The notes beneath the pieces are model-generated. The model was not told the DNA's origin. It was given only the letters and a program-made list of their open reading frames with translations, and did not search any database. This document shows, one piece after another, positions 11,017 through 20,501 of a stretch of DNA of 64,000 nt. The stretch comes from Acetobacteraceae bacterium (lineage in GTDB: Bacteria > Pseudomonadota > Alphaproteobacteria > Acetobacterales > Acetobacteraceae): positions 62,001 through 126,000 of the forward strand of contig CP154827.1 of assembly GCA_039613835.1 (NCBI GenBank), written 5' to 3'. Within the stretch, counting starts at the first letter, position 1, and each line of letters opens with the position of its first letter. The position numbers were made by a program, and so were the translations under genes.

Positions 11017-12314
11017 CGGCCCTGCCCGACGAAAAAGGCCGCGGCCGCTCTTCACCGGTTACGGCCATAGAGTCTCGGCACGTCAGCGCGCGGATTGGAA
11101 ATGCTGGACCGATTAACGTGCCCAGATATCTTACCGACGCGGCACGGAGGCCGCCCTCTCAGGGGATTACACGCAGGCCATAACTTGACTTGACCGCGCC
11201 ACCCGTATGGCGCCGGATGACCTCAATGTTGCCGCAGCGCGACGCCTTCGCTTACTTCGCCGCAGGGGATTGGGCGGCAGCTTGTGTGCAGCTCAGCAAA
11301 CTTGCCGACTTCACGGTGTCGCCCCGTGTCTCAGCGGCTCTTGCGGTCACCTGGCTCAGATTGCAACGAATTGATCAAGCCTGCGTGGTTACAGAAGCGC
11401 TCCTCAGCCGGAACGCCCCGCCACCTGAAATTTTTCCGACAGCGGACCTTGTAAGGCGGCACGTCGATAAAGACGGGTGGTGCGGTGTCAGCAATGACGG
11501 TGCTGTCATCGGGCAGAGCGACGCGCCGATCAGCATTAAGCTGGATGATCATCTCGTCGCGCAAAATGTCTCTCTACCTTTTACTCTGCCTGAAAACTGA
11601 GTGGCGGCGACGCATCTTACCGTGTTAGTTGACGATAAGCCTCTCCTCGGCGCGCCTGTCGACTTGCAGGCCATTCGGCAGACAGAGGGTTTCGTCACCT
11701 GTAAAAACGGGAAATTGGAAGGTTGGATCTGGTATCCGCATGATCCGGAAACGCCTGCCGAGATCCTGATCAAAAGCGAAGGTCACGCCCATCGCATCCT
11801 GCTGCAGGAAGATGCGGGGGACATGAATCGTTACGCAATATTTCGCGCCGCCCGGCGATTCACGTTTCCCTTGAAATCCATCCCGTGCGATGCCCGGATC
11901 GACGTGACGGACCGTTATGGGCGCCATTTGATGGGAGAGCCCTGTGTCGCCAGCGCTGCGCGCCCTGTGGGGACGCGCCCTCCGCGTGTTTCGTCGGGCG
12001 ATGCGCGGCTTTCAGCGTCATTGCCGCGCGCAGGGTCACTCAAAAGGTGGGAAGCCTGTCTCGTTATCATCCCCGCCTATTGCGGCCTGGCGGAAAGCCG
12101 CGCCTGCCTCAAATCCGTGCTGGATGCGCGGACTGGTGACCTGGAAATACTCGTCATCAATGATGCAACCCCGGACCCGCAACTCAGGGAGGCGCTGCAT
12201 CTCCTGGCCGCTTCCGGTGTCATCACCCTCCTGACGCATGAGGAAAATCGTGGGTTCGTCACGCGCATCCTCCGCGACGTTCATGACCCTTACGGTGATG
12301 CCCGTCACGGATGA
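11013..12314 (+). pseudogene. Glycosyltransferase with N-terminal helical-repeat region, truncated and broken
   Basis: ATG at 11013 overlaps the Sel1 stop (ATGA). Early codons contain EAALSGDYTQAIT, then TGA at 11186-11188, then LDRATRMAPDDLNVAA, a TPR-like unit; a frameshift leads to AYFAAGDWAAACVQLSKL. A second TGA at 11598-11600 interrupts the frame between LPFTLPEN and VAATHLTVLVDD; both TGA positions suit tryptophan. A beta-rich accessory region (GKLEGWIWYPHDPE) precedes a GT-A start (CLVIIPAYCGLAESRACLKS, EILVINDATPD, EENRGFV). The catalytic domain then ends abruptly: the aspartate motif and acceptor half are missing, so a deletion is likely. It resembles the N-terminal part of the GT2 gene at 41889-44357. 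Confidence 0.72.
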
Positions 12315-12370
12315 ATGCGCCTGCACCTTCGCGGAACAGGCTCCAAGCTGAGACCCAGGACGAACAAAAC

Positions 12371-13598
12371 GTGCGCTTTCTTTTCATCCACCAGAATTTT
12401 CCCGGTCAGTTTCTGCATATTATTCGTCATCTGCGACGAAATCCGGAAAATGAGATTGTTTTCATTTCGGAAGTCAATGAAAACGCGATTAAAAACGTGC
12501 GCCGCGTGCTTTACCGCATCGCCCATGCGCCGGAAGTCAGGTCAATGCCCGGGCTGCATGAATATGAGCTCGGCCTTCTCCGCGCGGAGGCCGTGGACCG
12601 TGCGGCGCGTAACCTGAAAGCGCTCGGCTTTATCCCCGACGTGATTATCGGACATCATGGTTGGGGCGAATTACTGGATATTAAAGATGTCTACCCAACC
12701 ACACCGCTTCTCGGATATTTTGAATTTTTCTATCATACGAAGGGTTACGATGTTGATTTTGACCCTGAATTCCCGCTGGAGGCTGAATTGCTTCCGGTCG
12801 TGCGACAGAAAAATGCCGTCAATCTGTTGGCGCTCAGTCTAAATGAACACGGGCAGACACCAACCGATTTCCAGTTGAAAACCTATCCATCCTGGGTGCG
12901 TCCTCAGATCAATCTGATCAGGGAAGGGGTCAAATCTTAATCATTGTCGGCCTGACCCGGGTGCGGCGCGACGTCCGCTGGGAATTAACGGGCATGTCAT
13001 CGCGCCGGAGAAGAAACTCGTCACTTACGTCGCGCGAAGCCTTGAGCCTTATCGGGGTTTCCACAGTTTCATGCGTGCTTTGCCGCGCCTTCTGGCTGAA
13101 AGGCCGGATGTGGAAGTCGCGATTGTCGGCGGGGACAGCGTCAGTTACGGCCGCCTGCCGGGGAAGGGTTTCGCCAATTGGCGTGAAGCCCTACTGGCAG
13201 AATTGGGGGACAGGCTTGACCTGTCACGCACGTATTTCCTCGGGCAGGTCACTTACCCGCTTTACCTGAAGTTACTTCAGCGATCAGATGCGCATATTTA
13301 TCTGACCTATCCCTTCGTCGCCTCCTGGTCCCTTCGTGAAGCGCTCGCCATTGGCTGCCCGATTGTCGGGAGCGATACCCAACCCGTGCAGGAATTCATT
13401 AAAAATGGGGAGACGGGCCTTCTGACATCCTGCCTTGATCCGGATGCGATCACAGGCAGTATCCACCAGATTTTGATCGACCGGGAATTGTCGAATAATC
13501 TAAGACGGAATGTCCGGCGTGAGGCTGAGGTGCATCTCGATCTCGACGTTTATTTCAATCATTATGAGCGCATCATTTTAGACGTCGCGCGCTTCTGA
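12371..13598 (+). pseudogene. GT4-type (group 1) glycosyltransferase, single-base frameshift
   Basis: The GTG at 12371 lies eight bases after AGGA and gives VRFLFIHQNFPGQFLHIIRH, a common start of this group. The N-terminal Rossmann half is intact (DVIIGHHGWGELL). At about 12932 the sequence GTCAAATCTTAATCAT stops the frame; removing one A restores GVNLNHCRPDPG and joins it to APEKKLVTYVARSLEPYRGF and the donor-binding half (FLGQVTYPLYLKLLQRSDAH, GCPIVGSDTQPVQEFI). The E-x7-E type donor site is seen around LREALAIGCPIVGS. Last gene of the dead secretion locus. This single lesion would be the easiest to check for sequencing error. Confidence 0.85.
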
Positions 13599-13607
13599 AA
13601 TTCACAG

Positions 13608-13631
13608 CCGGTCACGCCGCAACGTGACCGG
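13608..13631. terminator. Hairpin after the glycosyltransferase gene
   Basis: Nine-bp perfect stem CCGGTCACG / CGTGACCGG around a six-base loop, followed by TCTGAGTTTATT. It lies 10 bp after the stop of the GT4 remnant and before the convergent ppa gene. Confidence 0.65.
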
Positions 13632-13756
13632 TCTGAGTTTATTCCGACGCATCATACGGTAGGAAGGGACGTCGGACCGTCCTTTCTTCCGCCCGTATCG
13701 GGAAAGAGGGCAGGCGTGGCCGGTCAGGATCCTTGCCGACTTTCGTGGAAAAGACT

Positions 13757-14281
13757 TTATTTCCGCGCCGCTTCATGTGCTGCGATGATAATCTTTTTAG
13801 CCTCCTCCGGCCCGGCCCATCCGGTGATTTTAACCCATTTGCCGCTTTCGAGATCTTTATAACGCTCAAAGAAATGGGAGATGGCGCTGCGGGTAATGAC
13901 GGGCAAATCGTCGATCGTTTTGACGTCGCTATATTGCGTATGGATTTTGTCATGGGGGACGCAGACGATTTTCTCATCCTGTCCGCTCTCATCCTCCATT
14001 TTCAGCATACCGACAGGACGCACGCGGATCACCGCGCCGGGGCTGATCGGGCCGGGCGCGAGGACAAGGGCATCGGCCGGGTCACCATCCGCCGCCAACG
14101 TCCCGGGGATAAACCCGTAAGCTGCCGGGTAGCTCATGGACGTGAAGAGGAAGCGATCAACGAAGACAGCACCACTTTCCTTATCCACCTCATATTTGAC
14201 GGAAGACCCCTCCGGGATTTCAATAACGACGTAGATATCGTCCGGCATGTTTTTGCCTGTCGGGATTTTTGAGAGATCCAT
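13757..14281 (-). CDS. ppa: Inorganic pyrophosphatase (family I, soluble)
   Basis: Hydrolyses pyrophosphate in the cytoplasm, pulling biosynthetic reactions forward. The 174-residue product is of normal bacterial family I length. It starts MDLSKIPTGKNMPDDIYVVI and holds the metal-binding core DGDPADALVL (pattern D-x-D-P-x-D), the substrate residues around SVKYEVDKESGAVFVDRFLF, and the C-terminal KWVKITGWAGPEEAKKII. No lesion. It is convergent with the dead secretion locus and separated by 82 bp from the Rdx-family gene upstream on the same strand. Confidence 0.95.
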   Translation of the reverse strand: MDLSKIPTGKNMPDDIYVVIEIPEGSSVKYEVDKESGAVFVDRFLFTSMSYPAAYGFIPGTLAADGDPADALVLAPGPISPGAVIRVRPVGMLKMEDESGQDEKIVCVPHDKIHTQYSDVKTIDDLPVITRSAISHFFERYKDLESGKWVKITGWAGPEEAKKIIIAAHEAARK

Positions 14282-14363
14282 GGATAGAGTCCTGTTTGAC
14301 GTTTGAATGGCGGAAATTTAAGCCTCTTTTACCCTTAGTCAGGAGGCTTGCACAGGCGGAATT

Positions 14364-14663
14364 TCAGTCCGCGCCACGATGGCGATCCGTATGGCCGAGA
14401 TCTCTTTCAGGAAAGAGCACATCGCGAACGCGCTGCTTGAGATATTTCGCTTCCGGAAAGCCCCCATCGGCCTTGCGCTCCCAGATCACGTGATCATCGA
14501 CCATGATCTCGAACCGCCCACCATGGTCGGGCCGTAAAGCGACTTCCGCGAGGTCTTCTCCGAAAGTTTGCAGCAGTTCCTGCGCAAGCCAGGCAGCCCG
14601 TAGCAGCCAATGACATTGCGTGCAATAATGAATGGCCACGCGACCCGTTTTCAGCGTCATCAT
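14364..14663 (-). CDS. Rdx/SelW-SelT-SelH family thioredoxin-fold protein
   Basis: A 99-residue protein, MMTLKTGRVAIHYCTQCHWL, with the family CxxC (CTQC) at the first strand-helix junction, followed by LLRAAWLAQELLQTF, and the conserved C-terminal portion GGRFEIMVDDHVIWERK...GGFPEAKYLKQRVRD. Bacterial members have Cys where animal SelW has selenocysteine; the biochemical role is not established (redox assumed). Start is at 14663 or the next codon, after GGAAAG. Intact; probably monocistronic or with ppa. Confidence 0.85.
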   Translation of the reverse strand: MMTLKTGRVAIHYCTQCHWLLRAAWLAQELLQTFGEDLAEVALRPDHGGRFEIMVDDHVIWERKADGGFPEAKYLKQRVRDVLFPERDLGHTDRHRGAD

Positions 14664-14815
14664 TATGATCTTTCCTTGAATCAGGCGGAAGCGGTGCCGT
14701 AGGGGATCGACAATTCCGCTTTACGCCTTCAACTTCATTATGCGCAAAAATATCCCTGAGATGCACTTAATCGCTTGCAAAGATCTGCAAACTGCGCAAT
14801 TTCGGGACCACCTAG

Positions 14816-14889
14816 GCGCCTGTAGCTCAACTGGTTAGAGCAGGCCGCTCATAACGGCTTGGTTGCGGGTTCGAGTCCTGCCGGGCGCA
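14816..14889 (+). tRNA. tRNA with CAT anticodon, probably tRNA-Ile2 (lysidine type)
   Basis: Seven-bp acceptor stem GCGCCTG / CGGGCGC (one G-U pair), D arm GCTC...GAGC, anticodon stem-loop GGCCG CTCATAA CGGCT, variable TGGTT, T arm GCGGG TTCGAGT CCTGC, discriminator A at 14889; CCA is not encoded. The anticodon is CAT. The anticodon arm and flanks resemble the minor isoleucine tRNA of enterobacteria more than initiator or elongator Met tRNAs, so tRNA-Ile with lysidine is the better guess; elongator Met cannot be excluded. Confidence 0.88.
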
Positions 14890-14969
14890 TAGGTTTTCTG
14901 CCGCACCATTCCGCAAGATGCACTCTTCTTGATGCGGCATGTCCAATTTTCTTGATCGGGGGTCCTGAC

Positions 14970-16649
14970 GTGGCTTCATACCAATATGTTTATGTCATGA
15001 AGGACCTCACCAAGTCTTATCCTGGCGGGAGAGAAGTGTTCAAGGGTATTACCCTGTCCTTCCTCCCCGGCGTGAAGATTGGCGTGCTCGGTGTCAATGG
15101 CGCCGGTAAATCCACCCTTCTGAAAATCATGGCCGGGATTGAGAAGGAATATGGGGGTGAAGCCTGGGCCGCTGAGGGTGCACGCATCGGCTATCTGGAG
15201 CAGGAGCCAAAGCTGGATGAAACCCTGACGGTCGGGGAGAATGTGGCGCAGGGCTTTGGTGCCCTCAAGAAAGCGGTGGATCGCTTCAACGAAATTTCCA
15301 TGAAATTCGCGGAGCCGATGGGCGATGAGGAGATGAATGCCCTCCTCACAGAACAGGCCGAGTTGCAGGAAGCGATCGATGCCGGTGACGGGTGGGAGCT
15401 TGATCGCAAGTTGGAAATCGCGCTCGACGCGCTGCGGTGCCCGCCCGCGGATAGTCCCGTCTCCAATCTCTCAGGAGGGGAGCGGCGGCGCGTTGCGCTT
15501 TGCTGCCTTTTGCTAGAGAAACCTGACTTGCTCCTCCTTGATGAGCCAACGAACCATTTGGATGCGGAAAGCGTCGCCTGGCTAGAAAAAACCCTGCGCG
15601 ATTATGCGGGCACGGTGATGGTTATTACCCATGACCGGTATTTCCTCGATAATGTGACGAATTGGATTCTCGAAATCGAGCGTGGGCGGGGTTACCCGTT
15701 TGAAGGCAATTATTCCTCCTGGTTAACGCAGAAGCGGAAGCGACTGGCGCAGGAAGAAAAAGAGGAAAGCGCCCGGCAACGCGCCCTCGCGGCGGAGCAG
15801 GACTGGATCAACGCCTCCCCCAAAGCGCGTCAGGCGAAAAGCAAGGCCCGTATCACCAAATATGAGGAAATGCTCGCGGCTAGTCAGGGGCGTGTTGGCG
15901 GCACGGCGGATATCGTCATCACGCCCGGCCCGCGCCTTGGCGGGACCGTCATTGAGGCTGAAAATCTGACGAAGGGGTTTGGTGATCGCCTGCTTATTGA
16001 GAATCTCAGCTTCAAACTCCCACCGGGCGGCATTGTCGGTGTGATCGGGCCGAACGGCGCGGGTAAATCCACGCTTTTCCGCATGATCACGGGGCAGGAG
16101 CATCCCGACACGGGCAGTTTGAAAGTTGGAGACACCGTCAAACTCGGTTACGTTGACCAGTCGCGCGATTCTCTTGCAGATGACAAGACGGTCTGGGAGG
16201 AAATTTCCGGCGGGACGGATGTGATCCATCTTGGCAAGCGCGCCGTGCCTTCACGTGCCTATGTCGGTGCTTTCAACTTTAAAGGTGCCGACCAGCAGAA
16301 GCGTGTCGGTGTTCTATCCGGTGGTGAGCGGAATCGCGTCCACCTCGCAAAAATGCTCAAGACGGACAGCAATGTCATTTTGCTGGACGAACCCACCAAC
16401 GATCTCGACGTCGATACTCTGCGTGCTCTTGAGGATGCGCTCGCGGATTATGCTGGCTGCGCCGTGGTGATCTCGCATGATCGATGGTTCCTCGACAGGC
16501 TCGCGACGCATATTCTCGCTTTTGAGGGCGATAGTCACGTTGAGTGGTTTGAGGGGAATTTCCAGGATTATGAGGAAGACAAAAGGCGTCGCCTCGGTCC
16601 GGAAGCGACGGAGCCCAGCCGCATCCAATATCGCCCACTCGCACGCTGA
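14970..16649 (+). CDS. ettA: Energy-dependent translational throttle EttA (ABC-F ATPase)
   Basis: Ribosome-associated ABC-F ATPase that gates early elongation in response to ATP/ADP. GTG at 14970 is chosen because it gives the canonical start MASYQYVYVMKDLTKSYPGG and follows GGGGG; 559 residues, normal length. Two ABC domains are visible: Walker A GVNGAGKST, signature LSGGERRRVAL, Walker B LLLLDEPTNHLD; then the charged linker rich in Lys/Arg/Glu (about residues 245-300), and Walker A GPNGAGKST, signature LSGGERNRVHL, Walker B ILLDEPTNDLD. It ends with the typical IQYRPLAR followed by TGA, which also shows that TGA is a real stop in this genome. Confidence 0.95.
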   Translation: MASYQYVYVMKDLTKSYPGGREVFKGITLSFLPGVKIGVLGVNGAGKSTLLKIMAGIEKEYGGEAWAAEGARIGYLEQEPKLDETLTVGENVAQGFGALKKAVDRFNEISMKFAEPMGDEEMNALLTEQAELQEAIDAGDGWELDRKLEIALDALRCPPADSPVSNLSGGERRRVALCCLLLEKPDLLLLDEPTNHLDAESVAWLEKTLRDYAGTVMVITHDRYFLDNVTNWILEIERGRGYPFEGNYSSWLTQKRKRLAQEEKEESARQRALAAEQDWINASPKARQAKSKARITKYEEMLAASQGRVGGTADIVITPGPRLGGTVIEAENLTKGFGDRLLIENLSFKLPPGGIVGVIGPNGAGKSTLFRMITGQEHPDTGSLKVGDTVKLGYVDQSRDSLADDKTVWEEISGGTDVIHLGKRAVPSRAYVGAFNFKGADQQKRVGVLSGGERNRVHLAKMLKTDSNVILLDEPTNDLDVDTLRALEDALADYAGCAVVISHDRWFLDRLATHILAFEGDSHVEWFEGNFQDYEEDKRRRLGPEATEPSRIQYRPLAR

Positions 16650-16741
16650 TCAAAGCGCGTGCGGGCGCTGTAACGACACGTTCCTACCGCCTCCCGCGTT
16701 TCGACATTGCACGAAATCGGACTTATAAAGGTAGAGACGCC

Positions 16742-17324
16742 GTGACGAGCGCCCCGCACGCCATGATGTCGCGTGCTCTGACGGCGTCGGACCCATCTTG
16801 TGATCCGATGAGTCAATTGCGCACCATCCGCACGCAGCGCCTCTTTCTGCGTCCCGTATTCTGGCATGATCTCGCCGACCTTCGGCGGCTAAAGGCAATG
16901 CCGCGTCCTTCGGGCGGACGCTGGGCGGATGCTGGGCGATGTACGGACGCCGGGGCAGGTGGAGGCGGAACTCGCGGAGGATATGGCCTTTTGGGCGTGC
17001 CGCAAAATCGGTATTTTCTCGATATTGGAAAAAGGGGTTTTTGTCGGCCTAACCGGTTTCCATGAGAGGCCGGACGGTCGCGGCATCGGGCTTCGTTTTG
17101 CACTTTTCCCCCATTTACAGGGGCGCGGCCTCGCGTGGGAAGCTGCGGGCGCTGCCCTTTCCTACGCGCGCACGGCCGGGATCCATCGCGTCATCGCCGT
17201 GGCGAACGCGGATAATCTCGCCTCACAAACGGTCCTCCGCTCGATCGGGATGCGGCAATGCGAAATCTTCCAACGTGATGGACGTGAAATGCCGGTTTAT
17301 GAGGCGGTGCTCGACCATAAATAA
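16742..17324 (+). pseudogene. GNAT N-acetyltransferase (RimJ/RimL-like), frameshifted
   Basis: The N-terminal part from GTG 16742 or, more likely, ATG 16808 reads MSQLRTIRTQRLFLRPVFWH, the usual beginning of RimJ/RimL-type acetyltransferases. The frame breaks at about 16905-16925 in a region with near-repeated GCGGAcGCTGG / GCGGAtGCTGG. The other frame then continues LGDVRTPGQVEAELAEDMAF, FVGLTGFHERPDGRGIGLRF, the acetyl-CoA loop around PHLQGRGLAWEAAGAALSYA and NADNLASQTVLRSIGM to 17324. Slippage between the near-repeats explains the shift. Substrate unknown. Confidence 0.82.
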
Positions 17325-17356
17325 AACGGCGCGCAGAGGTGGCCGCGCGCCGTTTT
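17323..17356. terminator. Bidirectional terminator between GNAT remnant and mlaC remnant
   Basis: Perfect 12-bp stem AAAACGGCGCGC / GCGCGCCGTTTT with a 10-base loop. A-run and T-run on either flank make it functional in both directions; the two genes converge here. Confidence 0.85.
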
Positions 17357-17422
17357 GAAAATGATGGTCAGAGAATGCTGTTGATCAGCGATGACGGGAA
17401 ATCTGGCGTTCGAGGGCGGCAA

Positions 17423-17936
17423 TCAGCTGCGTGCAAGGTAGGACGAGTAATCCTGACGCTGGGTGAGGTGCATACTTGTGCCTTCACCCATGAGATCAAC
17501 AACTTTGAACCCGTCATGATCCACCACAAGCACCTGCATGTTGGCGACAGGCTGGTGTGGGCGCATGATTTTCGCGCTGACGACAGTGCCATTCCCGTTC
17601 GATGAGAGGAGGCTGCCCGTCACCTCAAGCGAGACGCCGCGATATTGGCCGATCTTCTCGTACACGGCATTGACAAGCACCTGATTAAACAACTTAAGGT
17701 AGCGCGCTCTTTCCGCCGGTGTGGCAATGCGCCAATACCGTCCGAGGCAGGATGGCCTTTTTCTTCGCCGCCATAGACTGGTCACTATTGACGACGGCCA
17801 CGACCTGGCCGCCGAAATCACTGACAAAATGGGAGGCGTCTTTATCGAGGGCAGACGCCTTTGGCGTGGAAAGCGCAAAAACGCCCAAAACCGCAAGAAT
17901 GCAAACCGAATGTCTGCGAAATTTGAAGAGTTTCAT
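17423..17936 (-). pseudogene. mlaC: MlaC-type phospholipid-binding periplasmic protein, internal deletion with frameshift
   Basis: MlaC carries phospholipid between the outer-membrane MlaA and the inner-membrane Mla ABC transporter. From 17936 a signal peptide (MKLFKFRRHSVCILAVLGVF...ASA) is followed by HFVSDFGGQVVAVVNSDQSM. The frame fails near 17745, where family members have about 20 more residues before LGRYWRIATPAERARYLKLF; that motif is present in another frame and leads to KIMRPHQPVANMQVLVVDHD and the end at 17423. A small out-of-frame deletion in the middle is the simplest reading. Second gene of an mlaA-mlaC pair (16 bp gap). Confidence 0.82.
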
Positions 17937-17952
17937 TGAATGCGGTCCTCAA

Positions 17953-18792
17953 TCAATACCAGTTTGGAACGGTAGCGCGGTGATCATTGCGTAGAGCTTC
18001 AACCTGGCTGGCGCGATTCTGCTGCCATGCACTGCGAAGAAACGCATACGGGTCCAGAGAGTCCTGTTCGAGGCGGTCAAGTGAGTCGATCTGGTTCGTA
18101 AAATTATTAAAGGCCCCCGTAACATTGTAGCCCCAAATGAAGGTCAGGAGGTAATAGCCGCGCGGCACGTAATTGATGGGAGACAGGCTCTGTGCGATGG
18201 CGAAGCCCGACGCATCGCGGAAAGTATTGGGGCCAACCCCGGGGAGGAAGAGATAGGGGCCGCTCGGTACGCCCCACGAGGCCAGCGTCAGGCCCGGGTC
18301 ACTGTCATGGTGCGGATAGCCGACCGAACTCGCAACGTCAAAGATGCCTGCAAGACCGACCGTCATATTGATGACATATCGCGTGAAGTCATCCCCGGCA
18401 CGGCGCGGCTTGCCTGCGCCAACATCACTGAAGAACACGGAAGGCATATACCAGGTTTCATTGATGCTGCCGATCGCATTGCGAACAGGACGCGGTACCG
18501 CCCATGCCCACGCCTTGCCAAGAGGCCGCAACGCCTTGTGGTAGGCCCACATATTGACGTCGTACATTTTGCGGTTCAACGGCTCGTAAGGGTCGTTGGC
18601 TTCCTTGTAATCAGCAAGTGCTTCCGGGTCTTTAGGCGGTTCAACACGCCAGGACGTGCATCCATTGAAGAACAGCGCGACAGCCATGCCGGTTATCGCT
18701 GTTTTAAAAGAGTAAAATCGACGGAAAATCGTCGCGAATTTTAAACGTCTTCCAACGATGGGAGTGTAATATTGATCACAGGAATTTGTCAT
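17953..18792 (-). CDS. mlaA: MlaA/VacJ family outer-membrane lipoprotein
   Basis: Removes mislocalised phospholipid from the outer leaflet of the outer membrane. The ATG at 18792 follows AGAGGA. The 279-residue product has an unusually long basic N-terminus before the hydrophobic segment GMAVALFFNGC, where the Cys is the lipidation site. The VacJ core is complete: NDPYEPLNRKMYDVN, VRNAIGSINETWYMPSVFFS, DFTRYVINMTVGLAGIFDVA, DPGLTLASWGVPSGPYLFLP, and a C-terminal DSLDRLEQDSLDPYAFLRSA. Intact, while its partner mlaC just downstream is broken. Confidence 0.93.
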   Translation of the reverse strand: MTNSCDQYYTPIVGRRLKFATIFRRFYSFKTAITGMAVALFFNGCTSWRVEPPKDPEALADYKEANDPYEPLNRKMYDVNMWAYHKALRPLGKAWAWAVPRPVRNAIGSINETWYMPSVFFSDVGAGKPRRAGDDFTRYVINMTVGLAGIFDVASSVGYPHHDSDPGLTLASWGVPSGPYLFLPGVGPNTFRDASGFAIAQSLSPINYVPRGYYLLTFIWGYNVTGAFNNFTNQIDSLDRLEQDSLDPYAFLRSAWQQNRASQVEALRNDHRATVPNWY

Positions 18793-19156
18793 TCGGGTCC
18801 TCTAATCGTGGGGAAGACAACGGCATTATAAACGAGTCTTTCCGTCACTTGGATGCATTTTGCCACCCAGCAAGTCAAAATTGGCGTCTCCGCCCTCAGA
18901 TTTCATACATCACGATGATGCGCAGACGTCGGTTGACGGCGCCAGATCCGTTTATAGCGGAATCGAGGATAGAGCATCGATGCTAAATAACTGTTTAGTG
19001 CGGATCTACACTTTCAAACAAGATACCACAATTGCGAAAGCCCCGAAATATGTGATGCCGTGGTACGAAGGCGTCAGTCCCAGCACAATTTCATGTTTTT
19101 TTAACGGGGTGTGGACGGTTTGTCAGCGCGTGCATTGTCGTCATTGATGCGGGGGC
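18793..19156. other. 364-bp gap upstream of mlaA: no gene recognised
   Basis: No coding potential I can support. It is more AT-rich than its neighbours, contains a T7 run at about 19095 and must hold the promoter of mlaA near 18800-18900; no clear -10/-35 pair was chosen. Confidence 0.5.
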
Positions 19157-19984
19157 TTACAATCTGCGATCCCTTTTAATGCGGTCCCACGCGCCATTAA
19201 TCTGCGCCATCCTGTCATCCGCCTCTCTCCTTGCGGAGTCGGAGAGGGGTTTCTGACGGGCGATGTCAGGATGATGCTGTCTGATCAGCTCCCGCCATCG
19301 GGATTTGACTTCCGCATCACTTGCGCTGGGGGTCAGTCCTAAAATGCGGTAAGCCTCCACCGCGTGGGTCGCGGGGGGTGGCCGCCCCTCATAAAACCGA
19401 TCCCAATTCCCGACCGGGAGGCCGAAAAGCTGATGAGTCCGGCGCAGGAAACGGATTTCAGCAGGATCAAGATCATGACCCGGTTTTACGTCGCTCCGCG
19501 CAATCGTGAAAAGAGCGGTGAGGAGATTTTCAAGCGGGGACGGGTCATGTCGGAAGGCACGCCCGAGCTCGCGCGCATACATTTCAAAATCATCGACACG
19601 CAGGCGCGCCTGGTCGAATAACATGCCGATCTCGCGCACATTATCGGGCGGAAACTGGAATAATTTTTTGAAACAGGCAATTTCCGTCCAGTTCACAGGT
19701 CCGTCTGATTTGGATAATTTAGCGCTCAGAACAACGAGGCCAATGGCAAAAAGCTGGTCCGTCTTTCCCAGAAGCGCGGCCATTTTTGCCGCACCGAGAA
19801 AAGCCGCGCCATGCGGGTCCGGCGTGCCCTGGCTGCGCCATCTCTCACCCCAACCCCCGGCAGGCCCTTCAAGCAGGCGACCATTATCGGCGGCATGGCC
19901 AAGCCCCAGCCCCATCAACGCGCCGATCGGGCCACCAACCGCGAAGCCCGCAATACCGCCAAACATTTTGCCCCACATGCCCAT
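19157..19984 (-). CDS. DjlA-like TerB/DnaJ-domain co-chaperone, membrane-anchored
   Basis: A 275-residue protein. The N-terminus holds a glycine-rich hydrophobic segment (GGIAGFAVGGPIGALMGLGL) that probably inserts in the inner membrane. Residues of about 70-190 match the TerB-like helical domain (AKMAALLGKTDQLFAIGLVV...PLENLLTALFTIARSD). The C-terminal J domain has AYRILGLTPSASDAEVKSRW and the catalytic HPD in IRQHHPDIARQ. The family stimulates DnaK ATPase. The first ATG is very close to GAGG, so the ATG two codons downstream may be the true start. Intact. Confidence 0.9.
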   Translation of the reverse strand: MGMWGKMFGGIAGFAVGGPIGALMGLGLGHAADNGRLLEGPAGGWGERWRSQGTPDPHGAAFLGAAKMAALLGKTDQLFAIGLVVLSAKLSKSDGPVNWTEIACFKKLFQFPPDNVREIGMLFDQARLRVDDFEMYARELGRAFRHDPSPLENLLTALFTIARSDVKPGHDLDPAEIRFLRRTHQLFGLPVGNWDRFYEGRPPPATHAVEAYRILGLTPSASDAEVKSRWRELIRQHHPDIARQKPLSDSARREADDRMAQINGAWDRIKRDRRL

Positions 19985-20051
19985 GCCCTCAACTTATCAC
20001 GAGCATTGAATGCGCATCAATCACGACAGGGAAGCTGTTGCGGGAGCGAGG

Positions 20052-20463
20052 TTAGTCAGCGGCGACCGAGAGGGTGAAAGGCGCTGCGATGTCATGGCCG
20101 CGCAGCCCGTCAAGCCCGGGCATGACGCCGATTTCGTAGCGTCCCTTGATGGTCAGAAGCATGTCGAAGTTACGTCCCTCCACCCCGTAGCGACTATCGT
20201 AAATCGGCAGGCGAGCCGGAGAAACTAGTTGGAACGAAACATCCTCCTCCTCGCAGGCGAGATGAATGCGGATCTCCCGAGGCTGATTGAGGGTGAATTG
20301 ATAACGCTGCATCGCATCCCGCGCGACGTGACCTTTGATCACGGTGACCGGACCAGCGGCAGACAGGGTCACAGATCATGCAAGGGAGGGGCGCGGTACC
20401 TGACGTCATCCATGCCACAACACAGAGTGATAAAAAAAGGCGCCGGAAACGTCGGATCTTCAC
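20052..20463 (-). pseudogene. Small exported beta-rich protein, frameshift after the signal peptide
   Basis: From a GTG at 20463, after GGGGACAG, the reading is KIRRFRRLFLSLCVVAWMTS, a signal peptide. The sequence in the same frame then becomes implausible, while another frame gives LSAAGPVTVIKGHVARDAMQ...YQFTLNQPREIRIHLACEEE...GRYEIGVMPGL...APFTLSVAAD to the stop at 20052. The two parts differ in phase, so one indel lies near 20370. The mature part has the alternating pattern of small periplasmic beta-sandwich proteins (distantly reminiscent of PliI-type lysozyme inhibitors), but I do not recognise the family with certainty. A T7 run in the signal-peptide region is another candidate slippage site. 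Confidence 0.55.
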
Positions 20464-20501
20464 CTGTCCCCACCCGCGCAAACAGCGTGACGGGTGATGC
20501 A

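Noticed and set aside
590..12314. TGA read as tryptophan (alternative genetic code), because several premature TGA stand at Trp positions
   Set aside because: Intact genes such as ettA and phoB end naturally at TGA, tryptophan is written TGG throughout, and the same genes carry frameshifts; TAG stops at Gln positions have the same transition signature.
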